DNA from: Impatiens glandulifera
Taxonomy: Eukaryota > Streptophyta > Magnoliopsida > Ericales > Balsaminaceae
Direction of reading: 5' to 3'
Length of the DNA: 64,000 nucleotides
Assembly: GCF_907164915.1 (NCBI RefSeq)
Contig: NC_061869.1
Location: 19,941,125 to 20,005,124, forward strand
Shown: positions 1-12,128 of the stretch, piece by piece
Numbering within the stretch: position 1 is the first letter of the stretch
Layout: each line of letters begins with the position of its first letter
Notes under the pieces: model-generated
Told to the model about the DNA's origin: nothing
What the model saw: the letters and a program-made list of their open reading frames with translations, nothing else
Databases searched by the model: none
Program-made: the position numbers and the translations under genes

Positions 1-648
1 CATAATATACACACTTATTTTTGTGTTATTATCAATGAAAATATTTGCCTCCACATTTGCGTTGGTATCTTTTTTAAATCATGCACATATGTGTGAATTA
101 AATTAATGACTTTCTAATCAAGAGATTATCACATAATTCTTTAATAATTTTTCTTTTGTTATACTTATCTTATAATGAATAAGATAAATATACTATAAAT
201 ATTTAATTGAATAAAACATAATTTCTATACAAGAGATTATAATGTTTATTCTTATATAAATTATTCTCCACATAATCTCTACATAAGAAATTATAATTTT
301 TAATCAATTAAAATACTTATTTTATCACATTATTTTATAAAAGAAATTAGAATATTTAATCAAATTAATATTCACCGTGTCACATGATTTCTACAAAAAA
401 GTCATAATGTTTCAAGCATTTTTGGCCGAAGCCGCTTAAACATTTATTTTCGGTTACATGTTTGCATCCCATTATATCGGCACGTTTGCCACATTATTCT
501 CAAATCAAACAAGAATTTTCTTTGAATTATTTGATTTCAAAAATATCAAACTAAGTAAGTCTTTACAATGAATTGAACAATGTATATCAAATATACAATC
601 GAATAGTTTAAAAATATAATCAAACAAATGACATATCATATATTATTA

Positions 649-708
<60 letters not shown>

Positions 709-1489
709 CATATATCATCAAAAACATCTCTATAAAATACATAATAATTAATTAGAATATTAATTATTACAATTCATTAGAATTGACCATTTATCTTTAA
801 TCAAATATAAAACTAATTAAGTATATAAATACTTATTAATGTCATCAATTATTCGTTTCTTAATTAATTAGATAACTTTTAACTTTCTATAAAAAAATAT
901 TTGTCAATAAAAAAATACAATTTCAAAATTATCTATTAAAACAAAATGCATATACAATAGATCTTTATTCATATATGTATACAAATTGCTATATAATCAT
1001 ACTTATTATGAATGAACATGAATCATCGTATTATTAGCTAATATGCATGATATATATAAATAATCACTTAGCAACATAATAAAATAAAAATATATCTATA
1101 AATATATTTCATATCATAATCGAAACACTTACATTGTCATATTTTGAACAATAATCGACGTAAAATGAGTATGCACTCTCAAAACAAATATGAGTAAATT
1201 GTTCTCAACAAGACAATTCTTGCGAAGACAATTTCGACTAACATAGTCGTGTCTCTTTACATGCATGATTAAAATAAGTTCTAACACAAACAAATTATTT
1301 AATATCAAGAAATTAAAATGGCTTAAAATATTAATGACAACATCATTTACAAATTAAATTTCTACATAAGAAATAAGAAATCGTTAGGATATCCACTTCA
1401 TTTCAGAATTTATACATAAGAAATTATAATTATTTCAACATTCATGATTAATGTCATTTAGATAAATCATATTTTTTATTAGAAATCAT
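1..1489. other. AT-rich non-coding DNA
   Basis: Very AT-rich sequence with only very short open frames. Several phrases such as CTACATAAGAAATTATAAT recur loosely (around 235-430 and 1340-1440), as if they were decayed members of the tandem repeat that follows at 1490-1870. I see no coding or RNA gene. Confidence 0.6.
654..704. repeat. (TA)n microsatellite
   Basis: Uninterrupted TA dinucleotide run of about 25 units. A second run of similar length lies at 2880-2921. Both are slippage-prone and may vary in length between individuals. Confidence 0.95.
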
Positions 1490-1870
1490 TATCGACCCCA
1501 TTAATCTCATAGTTTTTACACAAGAAATTAAAATGGTTCACATCAATGACTCAAGTCATTTTAAGGAGTCTAATTTTTATAAAAAAATCATTAACAACCT
1601 CATTCATCTCCAATATCAATGATAGAGTCATTTTAACAAGTCTGATTTTTACCAAGAAATCATTGACTACACATTCATCTCATAAATTTAACACAAGAAA
1701 TTGTAATGGTTCTAACATCAATGACTAAAGTAATTTTAACGAGTCTATTTTCTACCAAAAAATCATTGACTACCCATTCATCTCATAATTTCTACATAAG
1801 AAATTCGAATGGTTTTAATATGAATGACTAAAGTCATTTTATTACGTCAGATTTTTATAAAAGAACTCAT
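1490..1870. repeat. Degenerate tandem repeat, about 110-115 bp unit
   Basis: Three to four imperfect copies of a unit. Each contains a 'CAAGAAATTxxAATGGTT' phrase, then 'ATCAATGACTAAAGTCATTTTA', then 'TTTTTACCAAGAAATCATTGACTAC' and 'CATTCATCTCATAA' (phrases vary between copies). A 60-codon frame at 1546-1728 is only a by-product of the repeat. No protein similarity is recognised. Confidence 0.7.
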
Positions 1871-1942
1871 TGGTTGAACAGGGGACCTGCCTTCCGCCAC
1901 GCACCCTTGAGTCCGATCATTGAACCACTACGCCAACACGCC
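1870..1942 (-). ncRNA. tRNA-like / SINE-like relic
   Basis: Read on the minus strand, 1925-1935 gives TGGCGTAGTGG, a good match to a pol III A box. About 45 nt further on, 1872-1879 gives GTTCAACC, a partial B box. The region is GC-rich against very AT-rich surroundings. No cloverleaf with a proper acceptor stem could be drawn, so this is more likely a SINE head or a decayed tRNA-derived sequence than a working tRNA gene. Confidence 0.3.
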
Positions 1943-2700
1943 ATTTCATTGTTATACCGCTTTTTCGACCTTTTGTCTTCTTTCTAGAGACAATTTATTC
2001 TTCATATTTGACTCAACTCTAACAATAAACGAATATACACATTTAAAATTATAACTTAACATCATAATCAAAATATAATATATAAGATAATATATACTTA
2101 TATAAATAAATATATTATCTCTTCTTAGTTATCAATCATAATATCACATTCTTTTAATTATCATGCTTAATTAATTTAGAATGTATCTATATTATAATAA
2201 ATTATTTTAAAACTGAAACCATGTGTTTCAATTTATAATTAATTTTAACACCATTAATTTTCTAAAAATTAAAAGCTAACATATTAGTTACTTTCTTATT
2301 TTCATTCATTATTACTAATAATTTTAATAACCAATCAAATCTTTAATTAAAACTAGCACACATTAAATTACTGTGTTCTAATTTATTTTTTATATAACAT
2401 TTGTATAATGAATATACATATTAATGTTTCTAGAGAAATTTTTTATATCTAAATATATTAGTTTATAAATTTAAGCTTTAACAATATAAGATCAAATATG
2501 TTAATAATCAGCATATTTATATACAATAAAGACTTATCTTTATTTGTTGTCTTTTCCCTTATGATGAATCATTTCCATTTTTCAAAATGAGCTTCATCTC
2601 TTTTGCAACATCGCAACTCGTATTTATAAATCAAAGACAAAAAAAATTCGATGGCGCAAGCTCTTAAATAGCTTATCACGAAGAAAATGTTTTGTGATAC

Positions 2701-2785
2701 CCTCTTCTAGCCTAGCGGCAATAAGATGTATATACTAACCATAAGTGGGTTCGAGCCTGTTAGGCGACAATAACTACGCCTAGTT
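2701..2785 (+). ncRNA. tRNA-derived SINE head (A box and B box)
   Basis: TAGCCTAGCGG at 2708-2718 fits the pol III A box (TRGCNNAGYGG). GGTTCGAGCC at 2748-2757 fits the B box (GGTTCGANNC). The spacing of about 30 nt is close to that of tRNA genes. No complete tRNA fold is visible, which is typical of plant SINE heads. The 3' end of the putative SINE is not defined; a TA run lies about 120 bp downstream. This is inference from promoter motifs only. Confidence 0.4.
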
Positions 2786-2876
2786 AAATGATTAAGTATA
2801 TTTCCGTTGTCCTATTTTTTAAAATTCTCAAATTTTTTTTAAGATTGTTAGTATTCTTGTCTTTAAATAAATAGAA

Positions 2877-2925
<49 letters not shown>

Positions 2926-2989
2926 TTACAAATAAATAAAATAAAATATATGAAGAACAAATTCACCAAATTGAGATGTTGATTCGAGG

Positions 2990-3880
2990 CATGTGCTTAG
3001 CACATTTCTCTTAAAACAGTTCCATTGTCTCCCGTTTGTGCTGAAGTTTATCGCAGATGACTGTCTCCCAGGGTACACGAATCTAGTAATGATTTTGTAC
3101 TAGAATCACTACACATTGAACTTGACCAACGTACATGAACTATCACCGAGTTTCAACGGAAAATATCGAACGAAATTGAAGATCAATCACAAAATAAGGA
3201 ATGGACTTTTGGAATTATAGAGTGAGAAATGATAAGATGATGAAGCGAGATTTAGATTATAGATGAAAGATTTTGTATTATTGAAAAATAAATAAAATCA
3301 TTAATTGATCCAACGATTGACATTATTTGCCTCTTCATTTACCTTAACACGTTTCCTCTTCATTATGGAGTAATTGTTTGTCAAAATAATTAAGACATTT
3401 ACAATATACTAACGTTACATGGTTGTACAATTTGTTAATAATAATATTAAATTATTATAACAATTGATAATAATAATAATAACAAACTCAATTAAGTTAC
3501 ACTACAAATTAACAACATTTTATTAATTAGTCATCAATACATTTTAAATTAATTTATTCAAATTATACATTTGAATAAAATTTAACCCCTTAATTCATGA
3601 ATTTCATGTGAATTTGATTTGATTTTATTACCCAAATTCTAATTTCTATTCATTAATGGAATTTATAGAATTAGTTTAAAATTTCCAACATGATATACAT
3701 GACAAATTTTAAAAATATTTGTTATCGTATATCATTTGTAAGATTGGATAATCAAGAACTTTGTTATAAATTTAAAAATCGTTTTAAATGGATATGCTTT
3801 TCATCCCATCAAAGATTTCTGTACAAATACAAGTATACTTAAAAATGTTTTCATATATTTTTAGGTAAGATGTAAGCTTA
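2990..3880. other. Non-coding DNA, nothing recognised
   Basis: AT-rich sequence between the (TA)n run and the gypsy relic. I see no long frame, RNA motif or clear element end. Confidence 0.5.
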
Positions 3881-3884
3881 GACC

Positions 3885-4488
3885 GTCATGAGAAATTTTT
3901 TGGCTGAAGAAAATGAGGATAAACTCGAAACAACTATATACTACATTAGTAAATGAATGATTGAGTGTGAATTTAATTACAATTCAATTGAGAAAATCTA
4001 TTGGGCCCTAGCATGGGTCACCAAAAGGTTGAGACATTACATACAAGCCCATCCCATCATCTTGGTATCAAGACTAGACCCGATCCATTTCTTGTTCCAA
4101 TGAACTATTCTGTCACCAAGGCTAGCCAAATAGATGATGATGTTATCCGAATACGATAGAGCCTTTATGGTTTATAAGTCTGTCAAAGGAAGCGTTGTTG
4201 TGGATTTTCTTGTTGACCAACACATCATTGTTGAGTAGAAGTCGAACTTGAATTCCCCGACGATGTAATTATGAGTATAACTAAGACACATGGAAACTGA
4301 TGTTTGATGGAGCTTCTAGAAAGCGAGGTTATAGAATTGGGATTTTGATAGCTGACTCGAAAGGGACGTACAACCCAATATCTATAAAACTCGAATATCC
4401 TGCATTCCTCTTGGGTCACAAGTTGACATATGAAAAAGGGGCAACCAAGATAGACGTCGTTGACGACTCTAACATGGTTATATCCTAA
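3885..4488 (+). pseudogene. Tat-type gypsy pol relic: end of RT RNase H and start of second RNase H
   Basis: Frame-broken remnant of a Ty3/gypsy polyprotein. Around 3895-4080 the conceptual reading resembles the RT-connected RNase H of gypsy elements, with short recognisable pieces such as IYYISK, IEKIYWAL and RLRHYI. From 4300 a second RNase H begins with FDGASRKRGYRIGIL and then SIKLEYP. This matches the extra 'archaeal-type' RNase H that marks the Tat lineage. Stops and frameshifts break the reading. It ends abruptly where CACTA element 1 begins and resumes at 12129. It is a dead fragment: no gag, protease or complete RT is visible upstream. Confidence 0.75.
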
Positions 4489-4504
4489 CACTAGTAGAAA
4501 ATAG

Positions 4505-4955
4505 GTATCAGTAACGGCGAAAACCGTTACTGAAAGTATCGAATGCCGTTACTGAATCATAATAGTAACGGCAAATAAAACCGTTACAATTCGTTACTGA
4601 AAAATACGTTACAGAAACTTCACACGTATCAGTAACGGCTTTCGAAAGTCGTTACTGATAGTCAATGGATAACAGTAACGGTTCTAGCCGACTTAAAACC
4701 GTCACAGAAACTGACAGGTATCTGTAACGGTTTTCAAAAACCGTTACTGATATTAAAGGAACAATAGTAACGGTTCTAGCCGACTTAAAACCGTTACTGA
4801 AAGGCATTTATATCAGTAACAGTTTCCGAAAACCGTTACTGATACCTGTTAGTTTCTGTGACGGCTTTTTATTTGTTAAACCGTTACAGGAATTATTAAA
4901 AGTAACTGTTTTTTAATTTATTAAACCGTTACTAAACCGTTCTCCAAATTTTTAC
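4505..4955. repeat. Left subterminal repeats of CACTA element 1
   Basis: Roughly twenty copies of GTAACGG or its complement CCGTTAC, often paired as short hairpins (for example CTGTAACGGTTTT followed by AAAACCGTTACTG). In En/Spm-type elements, subterminal arrays bind the element's second protein (TNPA type) and bring the ends together. That role is inferred here from family knowledge. Confidence 0.85.
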
Positions 4956-5160
4956 CTATATCACAATCATCAATAACCAAAACCAAAAACCACAAACATC
5001 AATAACCAAAAACCCAAAACCATAATCATTAATTCAAAACAATAATCATCCATAAACTACAATCCATCCACAAACTACAATCATACCACAAATCCACAAA
5101 AACCATTAATTAACGTACTTCAAATACAAATTCAACTAACCAGAATACACGGGAAAGCGA

Positions 5161-6971
5161 CGATCAAGTGGAAGGGGCATCATCTCTAGTGGGAGGGGCA
5201 GGTGGACGTGGAGGGCGACCACCGGGAACCATGGATAATAAGAAGTTCATCGTCTCCCTCATCTCAAGCATCTCATCCCACATTCTATCACGCTCTACAA
5301 ATGATTGTTGTCTATCCCTTCGAGCTTCTTCACGTTCCATTTCACGCTGCTTTAGTAATTCATCACGCTGCATTAGTAATTCTTCGCGCTCCATTTCACG
5401 CTGCCTTTGTGCTTCCTCACGATCCATCTAACGCTCCATCTGACGCTCGAGTAAGGCTTCTTCGCGCTCTCTCCGTGACTAAATCTTCTCCGCTTCACGC
5501 TCCTCTCGCATCCTTTGCATCTTCTCAAGTAATATTCGGTTTTCTTCACGGAAATGTTGTGTGTCACTGCGCGGTGTGCTAGAACCCCCACGGGCATCTG
5601 CTCTAAAACATGTAGGTGTGACACCTGAGCCCATACCCATGACTCGCCCATGTCCCTGAGATCGGAATGCACACTCAGCCAACTACAGGTCATTCCTAGT
5701 CGGGTCTTCTTCTATAGCAGTTCGCAAGGCAGTCTACAAACACAAATTACATTTGACTACATACATAAAATAAATAAAACTAATAAACACGACTTACCAC
5801 TTTTTCTTGAATAATAGGGGGAACCTCCGGATTTGGATCTTGCAGAGTTGGTTTCTTTGTATGAGTGTGGAGAAATAATTCCGCAAAATTAGGCGACGTA
5901 CTGGTAGTCTTCTCCTGTACAAATTTAATAATTAATAAAAACGTAATAACATTTTAAACTTTGTTATTCGATGATAAAACGAACCATTTGCTTCTCCACT
6001 TGCGAAAATGAGATGCTGCTCGCATGATTCTTGTACACAACACGCGACCTATTTTGCGCATTCACATTACTTGTTTTCTGCAAATAAGAAAAGATTTGTG
6101 TTTAATGAATGATTAATTTCAGATCTCTTTATAAAAATTAACTTACCTTGAACTCCGGAGTGAAAAAGCGACGATCAAGAAGATATTGTCAATCACTTAG
6201 TTCAATCTCGGGAGGGGGATTTGCCCTAATCGCAGCCTCGTTACCTTCACGAGCTTTAACGTACAAGGTGTTCCATTGACATCTCCACCTATCCCATAAT
6301 TTGTTAGCTTGAAATAAACCTTGTTTGCGATAGTTGTTGATGTCATCCCCCACACCCACGAAAGGATCCTAAAAGTCAACATTAAAATACGATTATAGAT
6401 TGTGATTAATACATAAAAGTTAATTATATAATAAGTTACCGTGATAGCCATCCATATGTGATCTAGCTGAGTAGAGCTCAGGTCCGACCAACGCAAAGTC
6501 CTGTGAGGTAGTGCGTTGGAGTCTCGAATGACACTCCCAATATGCCTCGACCACGCTGTCCTATTCTCGCACATGGGCTTACCATCTATCGGGTTAAAAC
6601 GAAGAGTCATCTTTTGCCCCGCTTGCAATCTACCAACTGCTATATTTTTATTTTTGCCCCGTCTCCTCCTCGAAATAGATCCTAAAAATAAACACAAAAT
6701 TATATAGGATCATAACAAATTAAATACTTAAGCAAACACCGGTACCTCCATCTTGCTCCTCAGACGGGGGTTGTGTCTCATCATCATCATCATCATCTTC
6801 AAAGTTAGTGTTTGGTACACTATCGACATTCATCACATCATCAAGGTCTAAATCAATTTCCCCGATAGAGTTAAGTAATTGCATAGGATCTTCTGATTGT
6901 TCCTCGGTCCTCTGTACAAGGTCGTTTAGCGCGCTGCTTAAACCCTTTCCTTGTATTCTTTAAGGTGCCAT
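5161..6971 (-). pseudogene. Transposase_24-type (Ptta/En-Spm, TNPA-like) gene, broken by stops
   Basis: Second gene of CACTA element 1. Exons joined by GT-AG sites in phase: 6971-6746, 6681-6440, 6368-6147, 6077-5985, 5914-5798 and 5733-5161. The N-terminal part is acidic. The central part has the family motifs FNPIDGKPMCEN and RWSDLSSTQLDHIW. The sixth exon has GHGRVMGMGSGVTPT followed by a long charged coiled coil (REE/MER repeats) and a Pro-rich tail. In-frame stops: TAA at codon 4 (6960-6962), TGA 6189-6191 (a Trp position in the family), TAG 5683-5685, TAG 5479-5481 and TAG 5428-5430. TGA and TAG at former TGG/CAG-like codons suggest C-to-T decay of methylated DNA. A product would normally bind the subterminal repeats. 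Confidence 0.8.
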
Positions 6972-7054
6972 GATAACTGCAAATTTTTAATGTAATGTTT
7001 ATAAGAACAATTTACCAGTAACCCTTCATAGAAAATAATTCAACCTTAATTAGA

Positions 7055-10000
7055 TTAACGGGGATTTATTGGTGTCACAATTTTCCATTCAAGCCTTGAT
7101 GCCATATCTGTAGAGTGAAATACTTGTTGTGCTTGGCTTGCCATTATGAATGGTTCATTTAATTGAGTCTGTAGAATCATGTTGATATTTATACTAACAT
7201 AACCATACTTATCAACTTTAATGCCCCGATCTTTGTGATAAACATCAAACCATTTGCATTTGAAGAGAATAACTCGTCTTCCACAAAAGAATATCACTTC
7301 TATGATTTCATTGATCACTCCATAGTAGTTAATAGTCTCGGCCCCATTATTACCAACAACCAAAACCCCGCTATTTTGGGTAGTCAAGCTCTCGTCATGT
7401 TTTTCAGTGTTAAACTTGTACCCATTTATTTTGTACGAGTTATATTTCTTTGCATACAATGTAGGCCCACGTCCTAAAATCTTAAGATTCGTTGTCCTAT
7501 CGGATTGATCGGTTAATTGCTCCACCTATATATTAATTAGAAATTATTGTTAAACTAATTGTCATATACTAAAAAAGAAAATTGTTGAGACCATTACTTA
7601 CTCTTTCTTGGAAATATCTAACATATTGTTTATCCCGAGCCTCATTGGAAATATTAGGAGGGCATGATTGAACAAAATCGCTGCGCAAATGATAGATTAA
7701 ATTATTACTTAAATCATACCTATATAAGATGTAATTAATGGACTTACTTATAATATTCTTCAGCTTCGCGACAATTTTTTAAAATGTACCAATGAGCACG
7801 CTCACAATCACCCGGTTGATATGTGTATGATGTGCCATTAGATAAGTCTTCCATAGCGATGAATATGGAGAATGTTGTACTTGTATTTATCGATTCATCA
7901 TCTGACTCTTGATCGTCCAAATATCGGGCACACATGCTCATACTCTCATTCAAAAGATAACTCTCGCTGATTGAACCTTCTGGAAAGTTCCTGTTCCTAA
8001 GGTATTTCTTGAGTGTGCTCATATATTGTTCAACTGGATACATCCATCGATACTGAACCGGCCCTCCAAGACAAGCTTCAAAAGCTAAATGAACTGGCAA
8101 ATGCACCATTATATCAAAAAAAGAAGGTGGAAAGATCTTCTCCAATTTGCAAAGTGTCAAGACAATGTCGTCATGTAATGTTTCCAATTGCCCGCGTTGT
8201 AAACTTTTTTGGCAAAGCAACCGAAACAACCTTGCTAAATTCACCACGGCATTGTACACATCATCGGGAAGTAGGCCACGTGTAGGTAGTGGAAGGAGAT
8301 ATTGTAATAGAATGTGACAATCGTGACTCTTCAATCCTGAAATTTTTTTCTCCTCCATGTTTACACTCGCCCCAATATTTGAACAAAAACCGTCGGGCAT
8401 TTTAATATCTTTCAAAAACTGACATAAACGTTTCTTGTGTTCTGAGGACAATGCATAGGGGGGCGGCGGACAACGAAGAACACCATCAACTTCAACCGGA
8501 TGTAAGGAATGTTTTATGTTCATTATGACCAAATCTTTCCTTGCTTTAATTCCATCCTTGGTCTTTTCTTTGAAATTCATTAAAGTTCCCAACAAACTAT
8601 CACATATATTCTTCTCAATATGCATTACATCCAAATTATGTCTCAACATCAAAAATTTCCAGTAAGGCAATTGAAAGAATATACTGAATTTGTTCCAATT
8701 ATCACCTCGGGATTCATGTATAACTTTTGTTTTCTTAGGCAGGTACTTTGTCAAACAAATTTCCTTTAGATCTCGCGCCTGCAATTGAATTTCGGAACCC
8801 GATAATAGTACAGGAGGACCTCTATGCTCAGTATGCCCGTCAAACGTATCGGTCTCTTTGCGCCATCGATGATTAGACGGGAGGAATCGTCGATGATTCA
8901 TGTAACACTCCTTCTGGCAGTTTGTTAACCTCAAAGACGCGGTGTTCTGATTACAAGACGGACATGCCAATTTCCCCTTTGTACTCTAACCAGACAAATT
9001 TGCATATGTCGGGAAATCATTAATAGTCCACATAAGAGCTGCCCGTAAATTAAAGTACTGTTTTCTGCTTGCATCGTACGTCTTCACACCAGTATTCCAC
9101 AATTCCGTCAACTCTTCAATAAGTGGCTCAAGAAATACGTCAATACAATCATCGGGACTTTTTGGTCCTGGAATGAGCATTGAAAGAAGAAAATTGTTTT
9201 TGTCCATACATGTGGTAGGAGAGACGTTGTAAGGGATGAGAATAACTGGCCAAATGTTGTATGATGTTTTTCCGCTAGCAAAAGGTTGAAAACCATCACT
9301 AGCCAAACCAAGTCGCGCATTTCGAGGTTCTGTTAAGAAATTTGGGTACAAGTTATCAAAGGTCTTCCATGTCATTGAATTAGCAGGATACCTCAGCACA
9401 TCATCTTCGGGATTGTTATCTTTATGCCAAGTCATGCGTGGAGCAGTTTTGGAACACATGTATAATCTTTGCAACCTCGGTTTTAATGAAAAATAGCACA
9501 GCGACTTGTTGGGTATATACTTACCATTCACCTTCGTTCGAATTGCACCATTAGATTTATTGACATTCCACCTAGAAAGCCCACAAACTTTACATTGCTG
9601 CAAATCCTTATCCTCTTTACGAAAAAGCATGCAATCATTCTTACACGCGTCAATTGTTTCGTACGATAGGCCCATGTCTTTAATGAATTTCTTGCACTTA
9701 TAATACGAATTCGGTAGCTGATTATGAATTTGCAGTATTTCCTCCTTCAATAAACTCAACAATAAATCAAATGACGTGTTTGTCCACTGACCTACATTCT
9801 TTATGTGAAGAAGTTTAAGAAGAGTTGAGGCTTTGGAAATGCGAGAACCTTCATACAAAGGTAGTTTCGAATCTCCCAACAATTTGTAAAACGTATTAGC
9901 GTCATCAACAGGAGGCTCATTTTCACTCGGATGTTCATTCTCATTGTTGACATTAGGGTACAAATCAGCAATAATATCCTCCATTAGATGATCCTCAACA

Positions 10001-10404
10001 ATAATATCTTCCATTAGATTATCCTCACAAACTTCAACAGGTTCGTCTTCCATGATATTAGTCTCGTTATTTGGTGGTTCATTGATCGGTTCGTCTTCAA
10101 TTTCATCATCTGATTCATCTTCCTCCACATTCTCGATAACAGCATTTACAAGTTGACGTCCAATTGATCTCTTTTCACCGTGAAAATACCAAAAACCATA
10201 ATTTTGTCTAATTCCGTATACAATCAGATGGGATCTAACCACACTCTTATTCTCATATACTCGATTTGCACACCTTACACAAGGACATGCAATCGATGAT
10301 CTACCCGTAGACTTTTCAGCAAATTCTATGAATTTGTCAACCCCCTCACTATATTTAGGATCGGTACGAAGTATAGTCATCCATGTTTTGTCTGAGACTT
10401 CCAT
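7055..10404 (-). pseudogene. CACTA transposase (tnp2 family), one premature stop
   Basis: Main transposase gene of element 1. Start is the ATG at 10404 (MEVSDKTWM). Exon 1 runs 10404-7748, exon 2 7680-7602 and exon 3 7525-7055, with GT-AG introns in phase. Domain order: Transpos_assoc-like Cys-rich N-terminus (CPCVRCANR, residues about 45), acidic linker, tnp2 core (GLASDGFQPF, LDVMHIEKN, KKISGLKSHDCH), DUF4218-like region (PVQYRWMYPVEQYM) and a DUF4216-like C-terminus in exon 3. About 1070 codons in total. One in-frame TAG at 8986-8988 interrupts LSG-stop-STKGKLACPSC, where family members usually have Trp, so a TGG-to-TAG change is likely. Everything else I could read is open, which suggests recent inactivation. 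Confidence 0.88.
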
Positions 10405-11139
10405 TAGCAAAACCTAACTAGTCCAATTATTTAACATATTATTAATTCAATTAAATATCATAACCTAATCAGCATGTACAATTCAATAATTCAACAATCC
10501 CATAATATAACATAATCTAACATAATCATTTTTTGCCATATTATTGAGCATGTACAATTATTTAACATATTATTGATTTGTCAAATATTGAAAGAAAGAA
10601 CTTACCTGAACGTTTATTGTTTGCCAAATCGTTTTGTTGCCAAATCATTTTGTTGTTCCAATCGTTTTGCTGCCAAATCAAAACAAAATCATATTAGAGT
10701 ATTACTTGTGCTGCCAAATTGAGCTTGTGATTCAGCCAAAAACCTAGTTTGTGATCAAACAAAAGACCTAGCTTCAAATCCAACAACATATTCATACCAA
10801 ACCAGACCAAATTACAACATATTAATTGAATGAAATGCAAATCAATTAATTTGCAAATAAAGAATATCTCCTGTCTGTTAATTTGCAAATCAATTAACTA
10901 AACTATACATATGCATGCCTTTCCCCAATAGACAAAATTCCCCAAACAGTCAAATTCCCCAAAATTCACGTTCATCAATTCTAAAGGAGTTAATCAATCT
11001 GTATTTCTAAATCAATCTGTATTTCTAACAATTAATAAAGTAGTCTAGGAGAAAACAGTTTACTAAAAGAGAAAACGAAACTGTATTAGCAAACAATCTG
11101 TATTAGAAAACAGTTTACTAAAGGAGAAAGTACGTACCT

Positions 11140-11300
11140 GGCGGGATGGAGATGGATAGGGCGGAGGAAGACACGGCAGGTGGTACGATGTCGGATAGAA
11201 GACGATCGCCGGAGGAAGACAACCGTTGCGGACGATCCTTCGAAGGCGGGCGGCCGGCGGATTGCGGGAGAAGAAGAGGGAAGAAGAATATAGAATAGAG
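11140..11300 (-). promoter_or_regulatory. GC-rich, CpG-rich leader next to the tnp2 end of element 1
   Basis: Purine-biased, CpG-dense block (GCGGGCGGCCGGCGG within it) between the tnp2 gene and the right subterminal repeats. En/Spm elements have a GC-rich, methylation-controlled leader in the same position. Here that role is inferred from position and composition. A (GAAA)n run lies just outside at 11409-11451. Confidence 0.5.
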
Positions 11301-11412
11301 AACTTATCTGATTGCTGATCGGAGTCTTGATCGGAGTGTTGATCGGAGTCTTCTACATCGGCGAATGATCGGAAGAAAACGGGAGTGCGCGCGGAAGAAA
11401 ACGGAAGAAGAA

Positions 11413-11444
<32 letters not shown>

Positions 11445-11467
11445 AGAAAGAAAGGCGCGCGGGTTAT

Positions 11468-12110
11468 TAAGCGTATCTGTAACGGTTTTCTACCAAAACC
11501 GTTACAGATAATATCAAAGAAGTTGAAAAGACGGCTAGTATCTGTAACGGTTATTCAGAGACCGTTACAGATACTTCATTTATAATGGTTTTGTGAGAAA
11601 ACCGTTACAGAAAACCACCACAGACATTTTATAAAGGAGACGTATCTGTAACGGTTACAGAAGAAAACCGTTACAGATACTAGAAGAGAAAACGAAAAGG
11701 CGGTTCACTATTTGTAACGGTTTTCATAATAACCGTTACTAATATACTATTAGTAACGGCTTTGAGAGATAGCCGTTACTGATGATACGTTCCTCAAACG
11801 GTAACTTATGTATTATCTGTAACGGTTTTACAAATAACCGTTACAAATAGTGGTAAAGACAACGAAGAGACGGCTTCAGCATCTGTAACGGTTCTTCCCC
11901 AACCGTTACAAATACATTATTAGTAACGGTTTACGTATAAAGCCGTTACTGATATCCTTACTGAAACGTTAAGATTATGTCGTATCTGTAACGGTTTATA
12001 TCGCCGTTACAGATGTACTTATATCAGTAATGGCTTTCGAAAGCCGTTACTGATAAAATATATTAGTAAGGGCGTTCGAGCGTCGTTACTAAGAGTCGTT
12101 ACAGAAGACC
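11468..12110. repeat. Right subterminal repeats of CACTA element 1
   Basis: About twenty-five copies of the GTAACGG/CCGTTAC motif, mainly as hairpin pairs of the form CTGTAACGGTTTT ... AAAACCGTTACAG separated by a few bases. The motif is the same as at the left end, consistent with binding by one element-encoded protein. Confidence 0.85.
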
Positions 12111-12128
12111 CTTATTCTACTAGTGTAA

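Larger units (their letters stand above)
4489..12125. mobile_element. CACTA (En/Spm) DNA transposon, element 1
   Basis: The element starts CACTAGTAGAAAATAGG at 4489. It ends with the inverted counterpart (reverse complement CACTAGTAGAATAAGGG) at 12125. Flanks carry the 3-bp duplication TAA (4486-4488 and 12126-12128) expected for CACTA elements. Length is 7637 bp. Inside are many subterminal copies of GTAACGG/CCGTTAC, a tnp2 gene and a Transposase_24-type gene, both on the minus strand. It sits inside the RNase H region of an older gypsy element. The tnp2 frame carries one premature stop and the second gene at least five, so this copy cannot be autonomous as it stands. Confidence 0.95.

Noticed and set aside
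2784..2969. 61-codon minus-strand frame rich in Ile-Tyr
   Set aside because: It translates the (TA)n microsatellite.
5168..5582. Plus-strand frames of 87 and 126 codons
   Set aside because: Antisense shadows of the coiled-coil exon of the Transposase_24 gene.
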